From Candidatus Aenigmatarchaeota archaeon (GTDB lineage: Archaea > Aenigmatarchaeota > Aenigmatarchaeia > QMZP01 > JAFGSV01): DNA of 34,287 nucleotides. Position numbers and translations under genes: made by a program. The notes under the pieces are model-generated. The model saw only the letters and a program-made list of their open reading frames with translations, did no database searches and was not told the DNA's origin. This document shows positions 21,679 to 30,268 of this stretch, one piece after another (the stretch's first letter is position 1; each line of letters opens with the position of its first letter). The stretch is taken from NCBI GenBank assembly GCA_021163005.1, contig JAGGXP010000006.1, forward strand, positions 1 through 34,287. Reading direction: 5' to 3'.

Positions 21679-22641
21679 TTACCTCAGAACATTCTTTAGC
21701 ATCTTCGCAGCGTCCTCCGGCGTTGTGATGTTCACATTGAGGCCGAAAAACTCAAAGCCTGCATGCGTGACTATGCGCGGGTATATGTGTATATGGAAGT
21801 GCCAGAAGTCTGATGATGGGAAATTGTGATACATAATGTTGTATGGGGGGTCATCAAAGATTTTCGTATAGCCGTGGAAAAGCTTCTTTATTATCTTTGC
21901 GAGGTTTAATGCCTCTTCATCTGTCATGTCTGTTATTTCTGAGAAGTGCCGTCTGGGCAGGATGGTTGTCTGATAGGGCCATGTCGACACATACGGGCAG
22001 ATCACTATCCAGTCCCTGTTATGGGTCACGACCCTGGTTTTTGCGTGCGATTCCTCCCTTATCATGTCGCAGTCGCCGCACTTCTTCTCCTTCTTGAAGT
22101 AGCTTTCAGACTGCTCCATCTCGACTGATATGACATCCGGGAACAGCGGGGCCGCTATTATCTGCAGATGCGGGTGGGCAATACTGGCTCCGGCACGCTT
22201 TCCCTTGTTCTTGAATATGGTCACATAGTTTACATCCTCTATTTTCATGAGTTCTGAATATCTCTGCTTAAGGGCGTCAATCACCAGCTTTATGTCGTCC
22301 TCATGCATGTTCGAGTAGTCCATGTCGTGCTTCCTTGTCTCTACGAGGACTTCGTGGACACCGCTCGGTGTGTACTTCTCAAAGAAGCTGTCAGCAACCT
22401 GCTTGAAATTTCTGGCATGCAGAACGGGGAACTTGTTTTTGAAAACACGCACCCTCCAATTCCTCTCATTTGGAATTGCAAGCACGGTTTTTTCTGTTTT
22501 AGACTCGTTTCCCGGACAGAAAGGGCAGGCCTTTTCCCTGTGCTTCTTGTCTATGAAGGCGCCGGGCCTCTTGGAACGTCCGGTAGAAACGATGACCGCC
22601 CTTCCGAAAATGTCCTTCCTTATACCATCAATATCAGCCAT
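21679..22641 (-). CDS. galT: galactose-1-phosphate uridylyltransferase-like protein
   Basis: A 320-residue HIT-superfamily protein. CPFCPGNE near residue 38 is the zinc cysteine pair, GASIAHPHLQII holds the nucleotidylated histidine (HPH followed by L rather than the usual G), and WHFHIHIYPR closes the C-terminal half. GalT transfers UMP between glucose- and galactose-1-phosphate. The HPHLQ variant and archaeal origin mean another hexose-1-phosphate or nucleotide specificity is possible. Confidence 0.88.
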   Translation of the reverse strand: MADIDGIRKDIFGRAVIVSTGRSKRPGAFIDKKHREKACPFCPGNESKTEKTVLAIPNERNWRVRVFKNKFPVLHARNFKQVADSFFEKYTPSGVHEVLVETRKHDMDYSNMHEDDIKLVIDALKQRYSELMKIEDVNYVTIFKNKGKRAGASIAHPHLQIIAAPLFPDVISVEMEQSESYFKKEKKCGDCDMIREESHAKTRVVTHNRDWIVICPYVSTWPYQTTILPRRHFSEITDMTDEEALNLAKIIKKLFHGYTKIFDDPPYNIMYHNFPSSDFWHFHIHIYPRIVTHAGFEFFGLNVNITTPEDAAKMLKNVLR

Positions 22642-22674
22642 ATTAAACTATTAGCTGTGACACTAAAAAGTGTT

Positions 22675-23046
22675 TCATTGAGCTGAAAACCTGTATCTTG
22701 CCGGCGCCCATTTTCCCATGCGTCCCGTGTAGCTGCATTTTGTGCATTCCAGTTCCCGGAGGACCTTTCTTCCCTTGAGATTCCTGTCCCACTTGCGCCT
22801 GAGTTTTGAGCCGCACGAGGGGCATCTCTTGGGGACGGGGCCGTCCTTGAGATAGATATTCACCCTGACGCCAGGAACCGAGAATGATATTTCCCTGAGT
22901 CTTTTGCCGGTTATGGAATAATCAGCATCAACCTTTCTCAGTTCGTTGTTGATGGCAGAAACGAATTCCTTTTGGGACTTTGCAGTTTTCCGGCGGAGGG
23001 TGGCCTGGATGACAAACTTTACGACCTCCCTTTTGGGGATTTTCAT
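22675..23046 (-). CDS. small zinc-ribbon protein of unknown function
   Basis: A 123-residue basic protein. The N-terminal 70 residues look helical; CPSCGSKL (about 75-82) and ECTKCSYTG (about 100-108) supply four cysteines of a zinc ribbon, surrounded by lysine and arginine, so nucleic-acid binding is likely. It lies between galT and idi on the same strand, 22 bases from idi. I do not recognise a named family. Confidence 0.72.
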   Translation of the reverse strand: MKIPKREVVKFVIQATLRRKTAKSQKEFVSAINNELRKVDADYSITGKRLREISFSVPGVRVNIYLKDGPVPKRCPSCGSKLRRKWDRNLKGRKVLRELECTKCSYTGRMGKWAPARYRFSAQ

Positions 23047-23068
23047 AATTCGTGTTTGGTTTGAGGTA

Positions 23069-24070
23069 TTAAATTTTAACTGCCTTTCCTGAAAGCTCCT
23101 TCAGGCTGCCGGATGATGTAAGAAGCATGGTTGTCTTAAGCTCGAGTATAAGCTGTTCAAGAACTTTCTTGACGGCGTCTGCTGACTCTGTGGCCGGCTT
23201 CAGAAGCGGCAGCGCAAGACCGGCGAGAGAAGCTCCCATGGATATCGCCTTTGCGGCTTCTATGCCGTTGCGGATGCCTCCTGATGCTATAATAGGTATC
23301 TTAACAGCCCTGTGGCATTCTTCCAGCGACTCTGCCGTGGGTATGCCCCATTCGTAGAAGTTCTGGAAAGGGGTTTTTCCCATGATGGAATCCACCTTTA
23401 CCCAGTTGGTTCCGCCTGCACCGGCGACATCTATGGCAGCTGCTCCGGCTGATGCAAGCTTCTTTGCGACCTCAGCTGAGATGCCGTTCCCCACTTCCTT
23501 GACTATTACAGGAATGTCAAGACTGCGGCAGACTGTTTTTATCTGCGCCAGAACGCCGTTCCAGTTCCTGAATCCGCCCTCCTGAGAGACTTCCTGGGCA
23601 GGATTGATATGTATGGCGAGCGCATCGGCCTTTATCTTTTCGACAGCATCCATTATCTTTTCTACAGTGAATTCCATTATATGAGATGCGCCTATGTTGC
23701 CGACGAGAAACACAGATGGGCTTGTTTCTTTAACAGTGTATGTTGATGTCAGATGCGGGTCTTCTATCATGGCTCTCTGCGAGCCCACACCCATGCCTAT
23801 GCCCAAGTCCTCAGCCGCCTTTGCAAGGTTCCTGTTTATCTTCTCTGCAGTTTTTGTGCCGCCTGTGACAGCCTCTATGAAGAACGGAGACCTGAACTCT
23901 CTGCCGAGAAATTCCGTGGAAATGTCTATGTCTTCCCAGTTCAGCTCAGGAAGCGCGTTATGTGTGAACTGATAATTTTCAAAGCCGTTTGTCTTTCTGA
24001 ATTCAACATCGTGCTCAAGACATATCCTTATATGCTCTGTTTTTCTCTTTTCCGTGCTCATAGATAACAT
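23069..24070 (-). CDS. fni: type II isopentenyl-diphosphate isomerase
   Basis: A 333-residue FMN TIM-barrel enzyme: KTEHIRICLEHDVEF at the start, FIEAVTGGT, GMGVGSQRAMIED, HINPAQE, VIVKEVGNGIS, DVAGAGGTNW and IASGGIRNGIEAAKAISMGA. It interconverts IPP and DMAPP using reduced FMN. It follows the isopentenyl phosphate kinase gene by 13 bases, so product and substrate enzymes are adjacent. An ATG three codons downstream (24061) is an alternative start. Confidence 0.95.
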   Translation of the reverse strand: MLSMSTEKRKTEHIRICLEHDVEFRKTNGFENYQFTHNALPELNWEDIDISTEFLGREFRSPFFIEAVTGGTKTAEKINRNLAKAAEDLGIGMGVGSQRAMIEDPHLTSTYTVKETSPSVFLVGNIGASHIMEFTVEKIMDAVEKIKADALAIHINPAQEVSQEGGFRNWNGVLAQIKTVCRSLDIPVIVKEVGNGISAEVAKKLASAGAAAIDVAGAGGTNWVKVDSIMGKTPFQNFYEWGIPTAESLEECHRAVKIPIIASGGIRNGIEAAKAISMGASLAGLALPLLKPATESADAVKKVLEQLILELKTTMLLTSSGSLKELSGKAVKI

Positions 24071-24083
24071 TTTCCCATTCAGC

Positions 24084-24887
24084 TTAAAAAGGATTTATCA
24101 GCGTTCCTTTTACAGGCTCGTCCAGAAGCACTGCCCTTGTGTTTCCCGGTCTGTTTCCATTGACCACGTAGCACTGGGAGTTCAGCTCCAGAAGATTCTT
24201 GAGTTTGCCCAGCATGCCTCCGGTAACATCTACATTTGATGAGCCTGTGGCGTAGCGCTTTATGTTTCCTAAGTCGTCCTTGGTTATGGTTTTCAGCAGC
24301 TTTGCATCGGCAAACCTGTTCGGGTCCTTGTCGAAAACGCCGTCGACGTCTGTCAGGAATATTATGCTTTTTGGCGACAGCCGCCTGGCCAGATACTCTA
24401 TTATCGCGTCGCCGCTCATGGGGCTTGAGCCCAGCTTCATGTCTGGAACCATGGTTCCGTTGAGGACTGGTATTACACTGTCATTCGCATCCCAGATGCG
24501 CTTCATGTTGTCGAGATACACGGAAACGAGTTTCTTTTTGACCTGTATGGCAACGGACGAGCTTGGATACGGCATAGTTACCAGGCCTGCTGACCGGAGC
24601 GTGTCGCTCACCTTCCAGTTAAGGTATGTGCAGTCAGAAAGTGTTTTTGAAAATCCCTCATAATCCTTTTCTGTGTGAAGCCCGTTGTTTATGTCGTATC
24701 TCTTTACATTGAGATGCCCGAACGGCCCGGCTCCATTGACAACAATAAGCCTGAACGCCTTTTCCATCCTGGCGTCGCGTATTTCCTTTCCTATCCTCTT
24801 GACGACATCGCTCCTGACCCTGAAGCTGTTTCTGGACTTGTCTGTGCACACGGAGCCGCCTATCTTGAGTATCACGAGGTCTTTCAT
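24084..24887 (-). CDS. ipk: isopentenyl phosphate kinase
   Basis: A 267-residue amino-acid-kinase-fold protein: VILKIGGSVCTDK, VVNGAGPFGHLNV with the histidine typical of IPK, SPMSGDAIIEYLA and FLTDVDGVFDKDP. It phosphorylates isopentenyl phosphate to IPP, the step after the UbiD-type decarboxylase in the archaeal mevalonate pathway, whose other genes lie in the cluster at 26761-32280. Confidence 0.94.
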   Translation of the reverse strand: MKDLVILKIGGSVCTDKSRNSFRVRSDVVKRIGKEIRDARMEKAFRLIVVNGAGPFGHLNVKRYDINNGLHTEKDYEGFSKTLSDCTYLNWKVSDTLRSAGLVTMPYPSSSVAIQVKKKLVSVYLDNMKRIWDANDSVIPVLNGTMVPDMKLGSSPMSGDAIIEYLARRLSPKSIIFLTDVDGVFDKDPNRFADAKLLKTITKDDLGNIKRYATGSSNVDVTGGMLGKLKNLLELNSQCYVVNGNRPGNTRAVLLDEPVKGTLINPF

Positions 24888-24922
24888 GGAATATAGTTGT
24901 AGAAAGTATTTTTAAGTTACTT

Positions 24923-25345
24923 TCAGATGTCTTCCTTTATCTTTGCTGTCGCCACCATTGTGACGGTGCTGACAACATTCTCCCTGCGCCTGAAATCAAG
25001 AATGAAATCATTGAACTCCTTCACGTCGCTGAATTTCATCTTCATCATCATGTCGTATTCTCCTGTGAGACCAAAAACTTCCTTTACATGGGTATCGCCG
25101 AAAACCCTGTAGCTTATTTCGCTGGACGGGTTTGTCTTTATGAACATGAACGCTGTGAACTCTTCACCCATCTTCTTGTCGTTCAGCTTGACTGTGAACT
25201 TCTCTATGACGCCGTCTCTTTTCAGTTTGACTATGCGCTGGTGGACAGTTGTAGGGCGCATGGAAAGTTTTTCAGCTATTTCCTTTGAAGTGGAACGGCA
25301 GTCCTCCCTGAGGAGGTCCAGTATCTTCCGGTCCTTGTTATCCAT
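24923..25345 (-). CDS. Lrp/AsnC-family transcriptional regulator
   Basis: A 140-residue protein: N-terminal winged helix (DRKILDLLREDCRSTSKEIAEKL, recognition helix RPTTVHQRIVKL) and a C-terminal RAM-type domain (VFGLTGEYDMMMKMKF) that usually binds amino acids or other small ligands. It is transcribed away from the SAH hydrolase gene, and a 15-bp palindrome lies between them, which suggests it controls one or both. The ligand is unknown. Confidence 0.92.
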   Translation of the reverse strand: MDNKDRKILDLLREDCRSTSKEIAEKLSMRPTTVHQRIVKLKRDGVIEKFTVKLNDKKMGEEFTAFMFIKTNPSSEISYRVFGDTHVKEVFGLTGEYDMMMKMKFSDVKEFNDFILDFRRRENVVSTVTMVATAKIKEDI

Positions 25346-25491
25346 AAAGATAATTTTACGTTTTTTGCTTAAATAGTTTGAAAAATTTTCATTAAAATTA
25401 CATTAATTACGTTAAAAATATGTGAATTTCACATGAAAATATATTAAACATACGGACATATCTCGTATATTAGGTTTCGAGTGGTGTTGTT
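25346..25491. promoter_or_regulatory. lrp/ahcY divergent region with 15-bp palindrome
   Basis: Very A+T-rich. ATGTGAA-T-TTCACAT at 25420-25434 is a perfect inverted repeat of the size expected for an Lrp-like operator. AAATATATTAAACAT just downstream (25436-25450) could contain the ahcY TATA box. Confidence 0.55.
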
Positions 25492-26757
25492 GTGGACAAA
25501 GGAGAAAATTACGAAGTAAGGGATATCAGCCTTGCAGCGCAGGGCAAGATGAAGCTCGACATGGCTGAAATGGAGATGGGGGCGCTTCTGAAAATAAGGG
25601 AACGTTTCGAAAAGGAAAAGCCCCTGAAGGGCATCACGATAGGCATGGCGCTGCATGTCACCAAGGAGACCGCAATACTCGTCAGGACGCTCAGGGCAGG
25701 CGGCGCAGAGGTGGCGATAACCGGGTGCAATCCGCTTTCAACACAGGATGATGTGGCAGCAGCGCTTGCAGAGGAAGGCGTGAAGGTCTGGGCATACAAG
25801 GGGGAGAGCACAGAGGATTACTACAGGTACCTCGGCTATGTCATAGACCAGAAGCCGAACATAACCATAGACGACGGCTGCGACCTTGTTTCTGAAATAC
25901 ACTCAAAGCATCCTGAGCTGATAAAGGACATAATAGGCGGCTGTGAGGAAACCACAACCGGCATAATAAGGCTCAAGGCCATGGTAAAAGACAACGCCCT
26001 CAAATACCCGATAATAGCTGTCAACGACAACAAGACAAAGCATCTTCTGGACAACTACATAGGCACAGGCGAATCCACATGGGACGGTATAAAGAGGGGC
26101 ACGAACGTCCTTGTAGCGGGGAAGACTGTTGTCGTGGCGGGGTACGGAAGCTGCGGCAAGGGCGTATCGCTGAGGGCAAAAGGCATGGGCGGAAAGGTCA
26201 TCGTAACTGAAGTTGACCCTTTCAGGGCATTGCAGGCGTTCTATGACGGCTATCAGGTAATGCCTATGGACGAAGCTGCTGAAAAGGGTGACATTTTCAT
26301 AACTGTTACAGGCAACAAGCACGTCATCAAGAAGCGCCACATGGAAAAGATGAAGGACGGTGCCATAGTGTGCAACTCCGGCCACTTTGATATTGAAATA
26401 GACTACAAAGGTCTTGGCGAGATATCGAAAAGCAAAAGGGAAATAAGGCCGTTTGTAGAGGAATTCACACTGAAAAACAGCAACAGGATAATCTGCCTTG
26501 CCCAGGGCAGGCTTGTCAACCTCTCGCTTGCCGAGGGCCATCCAAGCACTGTTATGGACACGTCATTCTGCGGCCAGGCTCTTGCCTGTGAATACATCGC
26601 CAAGAACAGGGGCAGGATGAAGGCTGATGTGATAGAGCTTCCTGAAAGCATAGACCACGACATATCATTGCTCAAGCTCGCCACATACGGTGTGAAGATA
26701 GACGAGCTCGACGGGGAGCAGAAGAAGTATCTGGACAGCTGGCAGGAAGGCACCTAA
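25492..26757 (+). CDS. ahcY: adenosylhomocysteinase (SAH hydrolase)
   Basis: A 421-residue NAD-dependent enzyme: the N-terminal SLAAQGKMKLDMAEMEMGAL, DDGCDL, GGCEETTTGIIRL, NAD-binding VVVAGYGSCGKGVS, CNSGHFDIEID, and HPSTVMDTSFCGQALA. It reversibly cleaves S-adenosylhomocysteine to adenosine and homocysteine, keeping methylation going. The start is GTG at 25492. Its position opposite an Lrp-type gene suggests amino-acid-responsive control (inference). Confidence 0.95.
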   Translation: MDKGENYEVRDISLAAQGKMKLDMAEMEMGALLKIRERFEKEKPLKGITIGMALHVTKETAILVRTLRAGGAEVAITGCNPLSTQDDVAAALAEEGVKVWAYKGESTEDYYRYLGYVIDQKPNITIDDGCDLVSEIHSKHPELIKDIIGGCEETTTGIIRLKAMVKDNALKYPIIAVNDNKTKHLLDNYIGTGESTWDGIKRGTNVLVAGKTVVVAGYGSCGKGVSLRAKGMGGKVIVTEVDPFRALQAFYDGYQVMPMDEAAEKGDIFITVTGNKHVIKKRHMEKMKDGAIVCNSGHFDIEIDYKGLGEISKSKREIRPFVEEFTLKNSNRIICLAQGRLVNLSLAEGHPSTVMDTSFCGQALACEYIAKNRGRMKADVIELPESIDHDISLLKLATYGVKIDELDGEQKKYLDSWQEGT

Positions 26758-26760
26758 GCC

Positions 26761-27312
26761 TTATTTCCATCTTTTGTATTTGGTGTCAATGCCAAACTGG
26801 TCGAGTGCCTTTCCGACAACATGCATTACCATGTCCTCGATGGTATTGGGCTTTGAATAAAATGTGAGCACAGGCGGTATCACAACAGCACCTGCCTTTG
26901 TGACTGTCTTCATGTTCTTTATGTGGATATAGCTTAGAGGTGTTTCACGCGCAATAAGAACAAGCTTCCGCCTTTCCTTCAGCATCACGTCCGCGGCCCT
27001 GAGCAGCAGGTTATCAGTGTATCCCGAGGCTATGCCGGCGAGCGTCTTCATGGAGCACGGAGCCACAACCATGCCTTCGCTATGAAATGAGCCGGATGCT
27101 ATTGGAGCGAAGAAGTCGTCTTCGCTGTAGGTATAGGAAGCCAGCTTTCCGGTATCCTCTGCTGTATAGTCTGTTTCGTCTTCAAGCACTTTTTTCCCAA
27201 GCCGTGTCATTACCAGATGCGTCTCAATGCCGGCCTTTTTGAGCGCTTCGAGTATCCTGATTCCGATAGCAGTGCCGGAAGCGCCGGAAATGCCGACAAT
27301 AATCCTTTTCAT
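26761..27312 (-). CDS. ubiX: flavin prenyltransferase
   Basis: A 183-residue flavoprotein: IIVGISGASGTAIGIRILEAL at the start, PIASGSF, VVAPCSMKTLAGIASGYTDNLL, and RKLVLIARETPLSYIHIKNM. UbiX prenylates FMN to make prFMN, the cofactor of UbiD decarboxylases. The UbiD-type gene sits three genes upstream in the same operon, so this enzyme supplies its cofactor. It is convergent with ahcY, four bases apart. Confidence 0.94.
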   Translation of the reverse strand: MKRIIVGISGASGTAIGIRILEALKKAGIETHLVMTRLGKKVLEDETDYTAEDTGKLASYTYSEDDFFAPIASGSFHSEGMVVAPCSMKTLAGIASGYTDNLLLRAADVMLKERRKLVLIARETPLSYIHIKNMKTVTKAGAVVIPPVLTFYSKPNTIEDMVMHVVGKALDQFGIDTKYKRWK

Positions 27313-27346
27313 AAGAATCGCTTTTCACCGGGTTTTAAAAAGCTGC

Positions 27347-27736
27347 CTACGAGACCTCGACAGTTGCCTCGTCGGCGTTGACCCTGACCTTGTTGCCGTT
27401 CCTTATTTTTGCAATGTCAATCTGGTCAACACACGGTATCTCTGAGATGATTGCGCCGACTGCAACAATGGTTTCTATGTCTTTGTTTATGATGGCTGCA
27501 GGCGCATTCCCGAGCTTCTTCATTTCATAAAGCGCGTAAGAGCCTACTGTGCTTCCCTTCCCGGACGGGAAAACCAGCACCTTCCCTTTCACTGACCTTC
27601 CTTCAAGAGGGTGTCCCTTCTCAACAACAGTGCCTGTTTCCGGCTCAACTCCACCGTAGAATGAGATGCCTTCAGAAGAGACGAGTGCTTCACCCTCGGC
27701 TGCTCCTCTCGCGACCTTCCGCCCCCTGAGAATCAT
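27347..27736 (-). CDS. phosphomevalonate dehydratase small subunit (AcnX-S, DUF126)
   Basis: A 129-residue protein with the AcnX small-subunit pattern: GRKVARGAAEGEALVS, then VLVFPSGKGSTVGSYALYEM and a central INKDIETIVAVGAIISEIP. With the large subunit it dehydrates mevalonate 5-phosphate to trans-anhydromevalonate 5-phosphate. It overlaps the large-subunit gene by four bases. Confidence 0.92.
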   Translation of the reverse strand: MILRGRKVARGAAEGEALVSSEGISFYGGVEPETGTVVEKGHPLEGRSVKGKVLVFPSGKGSTVGSYALYEMKKLGNAPAAIINKDIETIVAVGAIISEIPCVDQIDIAKIRNGNKVRVNADEATVEVS

Positions 27737-28905
27737 GATGTCGCCTCCTCTATAAGCTCAGGTATGTCCCTGAACACCACACTGAAATGATTCTTTCCTC
27801 TGCCGTAAAAGCACGCTTTTGCCGAATCCGTTGCGAGGCACTTGAACCTGCCCTTTATGGGCGCCACCACCATGCAGGTATCGCTTGCTATTTTTGCGCC
27901 GGAATCCTCTATTATTTTGGTGTATCCCATCTGGTCCGCTATTCTCTTTATGGGCCTTGCGACGCATATCCACATCTCCTTCTTCACCTTTCTGCCCTCA
28001 AGCATCTTTGCGATGTCTTCTATTTCCTTAAGGCTGAGATGCGGACAGCCTATGGAATATATGTCAGGTGTGCATCCGTCATCAAGCGCTTTTTTTGCGC
28101 TGACAATCTCTTCCTGTGTAACTGAAATGTTTTCATCCGGAACAGTTGTCTTATTAGGGGTGATGCCTTCCATGTGGAACAATGCTGTGCCGCCGTAGGT
28201 CGCTATGGATGCCGAGAAGCTCTTCAGCTGCTCGACCGATGCCTTTCTGACACCCCTTATAAGCGGTATTTTCTTGCCTATCTTGTTGCCTATGACATAG
28301 CCGAGAGCACCGAAATCCGTTACCCTTTCCATCTTTGCGTCAACATTGACGACAACCTGCGCCTGCCTGTTCTCATCCAGATGCATGCCGAATTCAGGTG
28401 TCTTGCCTGTAAGAGCGGAAGCAAGGGCGCTGGGCCCGCCTTCCCTGTTCGTCCTTGCACCAAGTACAGAATTCGCATAACATACAGCAGAGCTTTCTCC
28501 CCATGCCACATGCTCGCCGAAATGCGGTGTGTTTCCAACAAAGTAGGGGGTGCACGTGCATGTTGTTATTATTCCCATCTTTCTGAAAGCCCCTATCACC
28601 CTTTCCTGCTTCCTTGCGAAGTCTTCGGGTATGCCGAGATTTCTCCAGTTCTCTGTGTCCATGCCGGCAGGATTGAGTGTGGTCAGCACCCTGACCTTCC
28701 CGTCCTTCGCGAGGTCGGCGAGATAGTCAAGCCCGGCCTCGCCGAGGTTGTGGTAAGAAACACCCGAAACCTGCACACTGACAACGTCTATAAGCCTTTT
28801 CGCGCCGAATATCTCACCAAGCGCTACAAGAATCTCCATGCTTTTGCGCACGGCAATGCCGTGCTTTCCGTCGAGCATCTCCTGCTCTTCTTTCGTAAGC
28901 CGCAT
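27733..28905 (-). CDS. phosphomevalonate dehydratase large subunit (AcnX-L)
   Basis: A 390-residue AcnX protein: MRLTKEEQEMLDGKHGIAV at the N-terminus, VSVQVSGVSYHNLGEAGLDYL, TCTCTPYF with cysteines expected at the iron-sulfur site, GESSAVCYANSVLGARTNREGGPSAL, and SIGCPHLSLKEI. It is the catalytic partner of the small subunit. It lies six bases downstream of the UbiD-type gene, whose product uses the dehydrated intermediate. Confidence 0.94.
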   Translation of the reverse strand: MRLTKEEQEMLDGKHGIAVRKSMEILVALGEIFGAKRLIDVVSVQVSGVSYHNLGEAGLDYLADLAKDGKVRVLTTLNPAGMDTENWRNLGIPEDFARKQERVIGAFRKMGIITTCTCTPYFVGNTPHFGEHVAWGESSAVCYANSVLGARTNREGGPSALASALTGKTPEFGMHLDENRQAQVVVNVDAKMERVTDFGALGYVIGNKIGKKIPLIRGVRKASVEQLKSFSASIATYGGTALFHMEGITPNKTTVPDENISVTQEEIVSAKKALDDGCTPDIYSIGCPHLSLKEIEDIAKMLEGRKVKKEMWICVARPIKRIADQMGYTKIIEDSGAKIASDTCMVVAPIKGRFKCLATDSAKACFYGRGKNHFSVVFRDIPELIEEATS

Positions 28906-28911
28906 AACATT

Positions 28912-30216
28912 TCACTCCAGGAACTTTTTGACATCAACATGAGGGAATTCAGCCCTCAAGAAGTTCTTTCTTTCATCACCCACAGGCATAGTAAGGTCAA
29001 ATCCGACTTTAGTGGTTTCCTTTGTCATCGGATTTGCACTCGGGTCAAGGGAAGAACCTTTCTCACCCTTCTTCACAATCATATCCCTGCTTGCCTGGAA
29101 ACGCGTGGACATCGCCCATTCAACATCAAGCGGGTCGTTTATGTTGATGTCTTCGTCGACAATGAAAACGTGTTTCATGGACTTGTGGCCCTCAAATGCT
29201 GCTTCTATCGCCTTCTTTCCATCATCTTCACTTTTCTTCTCTATCTTTACTATTCCATGAAGCCAGGAACATCCGCCCGGATTGATGTTGATATCGAGAC
29301 ACTTAACACCGGCCTCGTTCACCTTCCTGAATATCGTGGGCTCCCTTGGCATGCCCATAAGCACCCTGTGCTCGAGCTTTCCCGGAAGCAGACCGTGCCA
29401 TATGGCATCCTTCCTGTGTGTTATTTTCCTGACCTCGAACACAGGCTCCTGTCTGACGATGTCATATGTTTCGGTAAGATCGACAAACGGGCCTTCGTCG
29501 TGTCTTTCCCTGAGAATCCTTCCTTCAAGAACAAACTCACAGTCTGCTGGTATCAAAAGGTCTGCTGTCTTTGCCCTTGTCACTTTGAGATTCTCGAGTG
29601 CATTGGCTATGTGCATTTCATCTATAGCTGGATCAACAGACATAGCCGCTGCAAGCAGCACATTCGGAGAGCATCCAACGCACATAATTGCATCAATCTC
29701 TCCGCCTGCTTCCTTGAGCGCTGTGTCAAGGTCCCTATTAGAAACAACCCTTATGGCAAACCGGTTCTTGCTTATCTGCATAGCGCGGTGAAAATCAAGG
29801 TTCTGCATACCGTTTGCCTTTTTTATCACAAAGACGCCTGAACTCACATAGTTTCCCCCGTCATTTGAGCAATGATAGAGTATGGGGATCTTGTCCAAAT
29901 CGACACCATCCATTTCCACTTCCTGGCTCGGTGCGTTGTCTGTCTCATCCGGCTTTTTCGGATTTTGCATTGCATCAATCATCTTTGGAACCAGCTCTTT
30001 GACTTCAATGCCGAAATACGAGGCAAATGCAGCCTTGGATATACACAGATTGCCCGCTATCCTGAACTGGCTTTCTTTTACATTTTCCATAAGGACCGGC
30101 CTGTCGCCAAGTTCTGCAAGAATGCCGGCAGCTTCGAGCTTCTTCGAAACAGGTTTTGAAATTTTTACAAGTTTCCCGCTCTTCTCGGCATTTTCAACGA
30201 ACTCCCTGAAACTCAT
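28912..30216 (-). CDS. anhydromevalonate phosphate decarboxylase (UbiD family)
   Basis: A 434-residue UbiD-family protein: N-terminal FREFVENAEKSGKLVKI, NLCISKAAFASYFGI, HRAMQISKNRFAIRV (prFMN-binding region), GCSPNVLLAAAMSVDP, DCEFVLEGRIL, EGPFVDLTETYD and WHGLLPGKLEH. In the archaeal pathway it decarboxylates trans-anhydromevalonate 5-phosphate to isopentenyl phosphate. The operon context (AcnX genes, ubiX, mevalonate kinase) supports this substrate over an aromatic acid. Confidence 0.93.
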   Translation of the reverse strand: MSFREFVENAEKSGKLVKISKPVSKKLEAAGILAELGDRPVLMENVKESQFRIAGNLCISKAAFASYFGIEVKELVPKMIDAMQNPKKPDETDNAPSQEVEMDGVDLDKIPILYHCSNDGGNYVSSGVFVIKKANGMQNLDFHRAMQISKNRFAIRVVSNRDLDTALKEAGGEIDAIMCVGCSPNVLLAAAMSVDPAIDEMHIANALENLKVTRAKTADLLIPADCEFVLEGRILRERHDEGPFVDLTETYDIVRQEPVFEVRKITHRKDAIWHGLLPGKLEHRVLMGMPREPTIFRKVNEAGVKCLDININPGGCSWLHGIVKIEKKSEDDGKKAIEAAFEGHKSMKHVFIVDEDININDPLDVEWAMSTRFQASRDMIVKKGEKGSSLDPSANPMTKETTKVGFDLTMPVGDERKNFLRAEFPHVDVKKFLE

Positions 30217-30268
30217 GCAACCACCTACTAACTTTTTGGATGCTATTTTAAAACCTTAACACATGGAT

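Noticed and set aside
28174-29841. 555-codon open frame on the plus strand opposite the AcnX and UbiD-type genes
   Set aside because: It is the antisense shadow of two well-conserved enzymes, is cysteine/histidine-rich without any recognisable domain, and has no promoter or ribosome-binding site.
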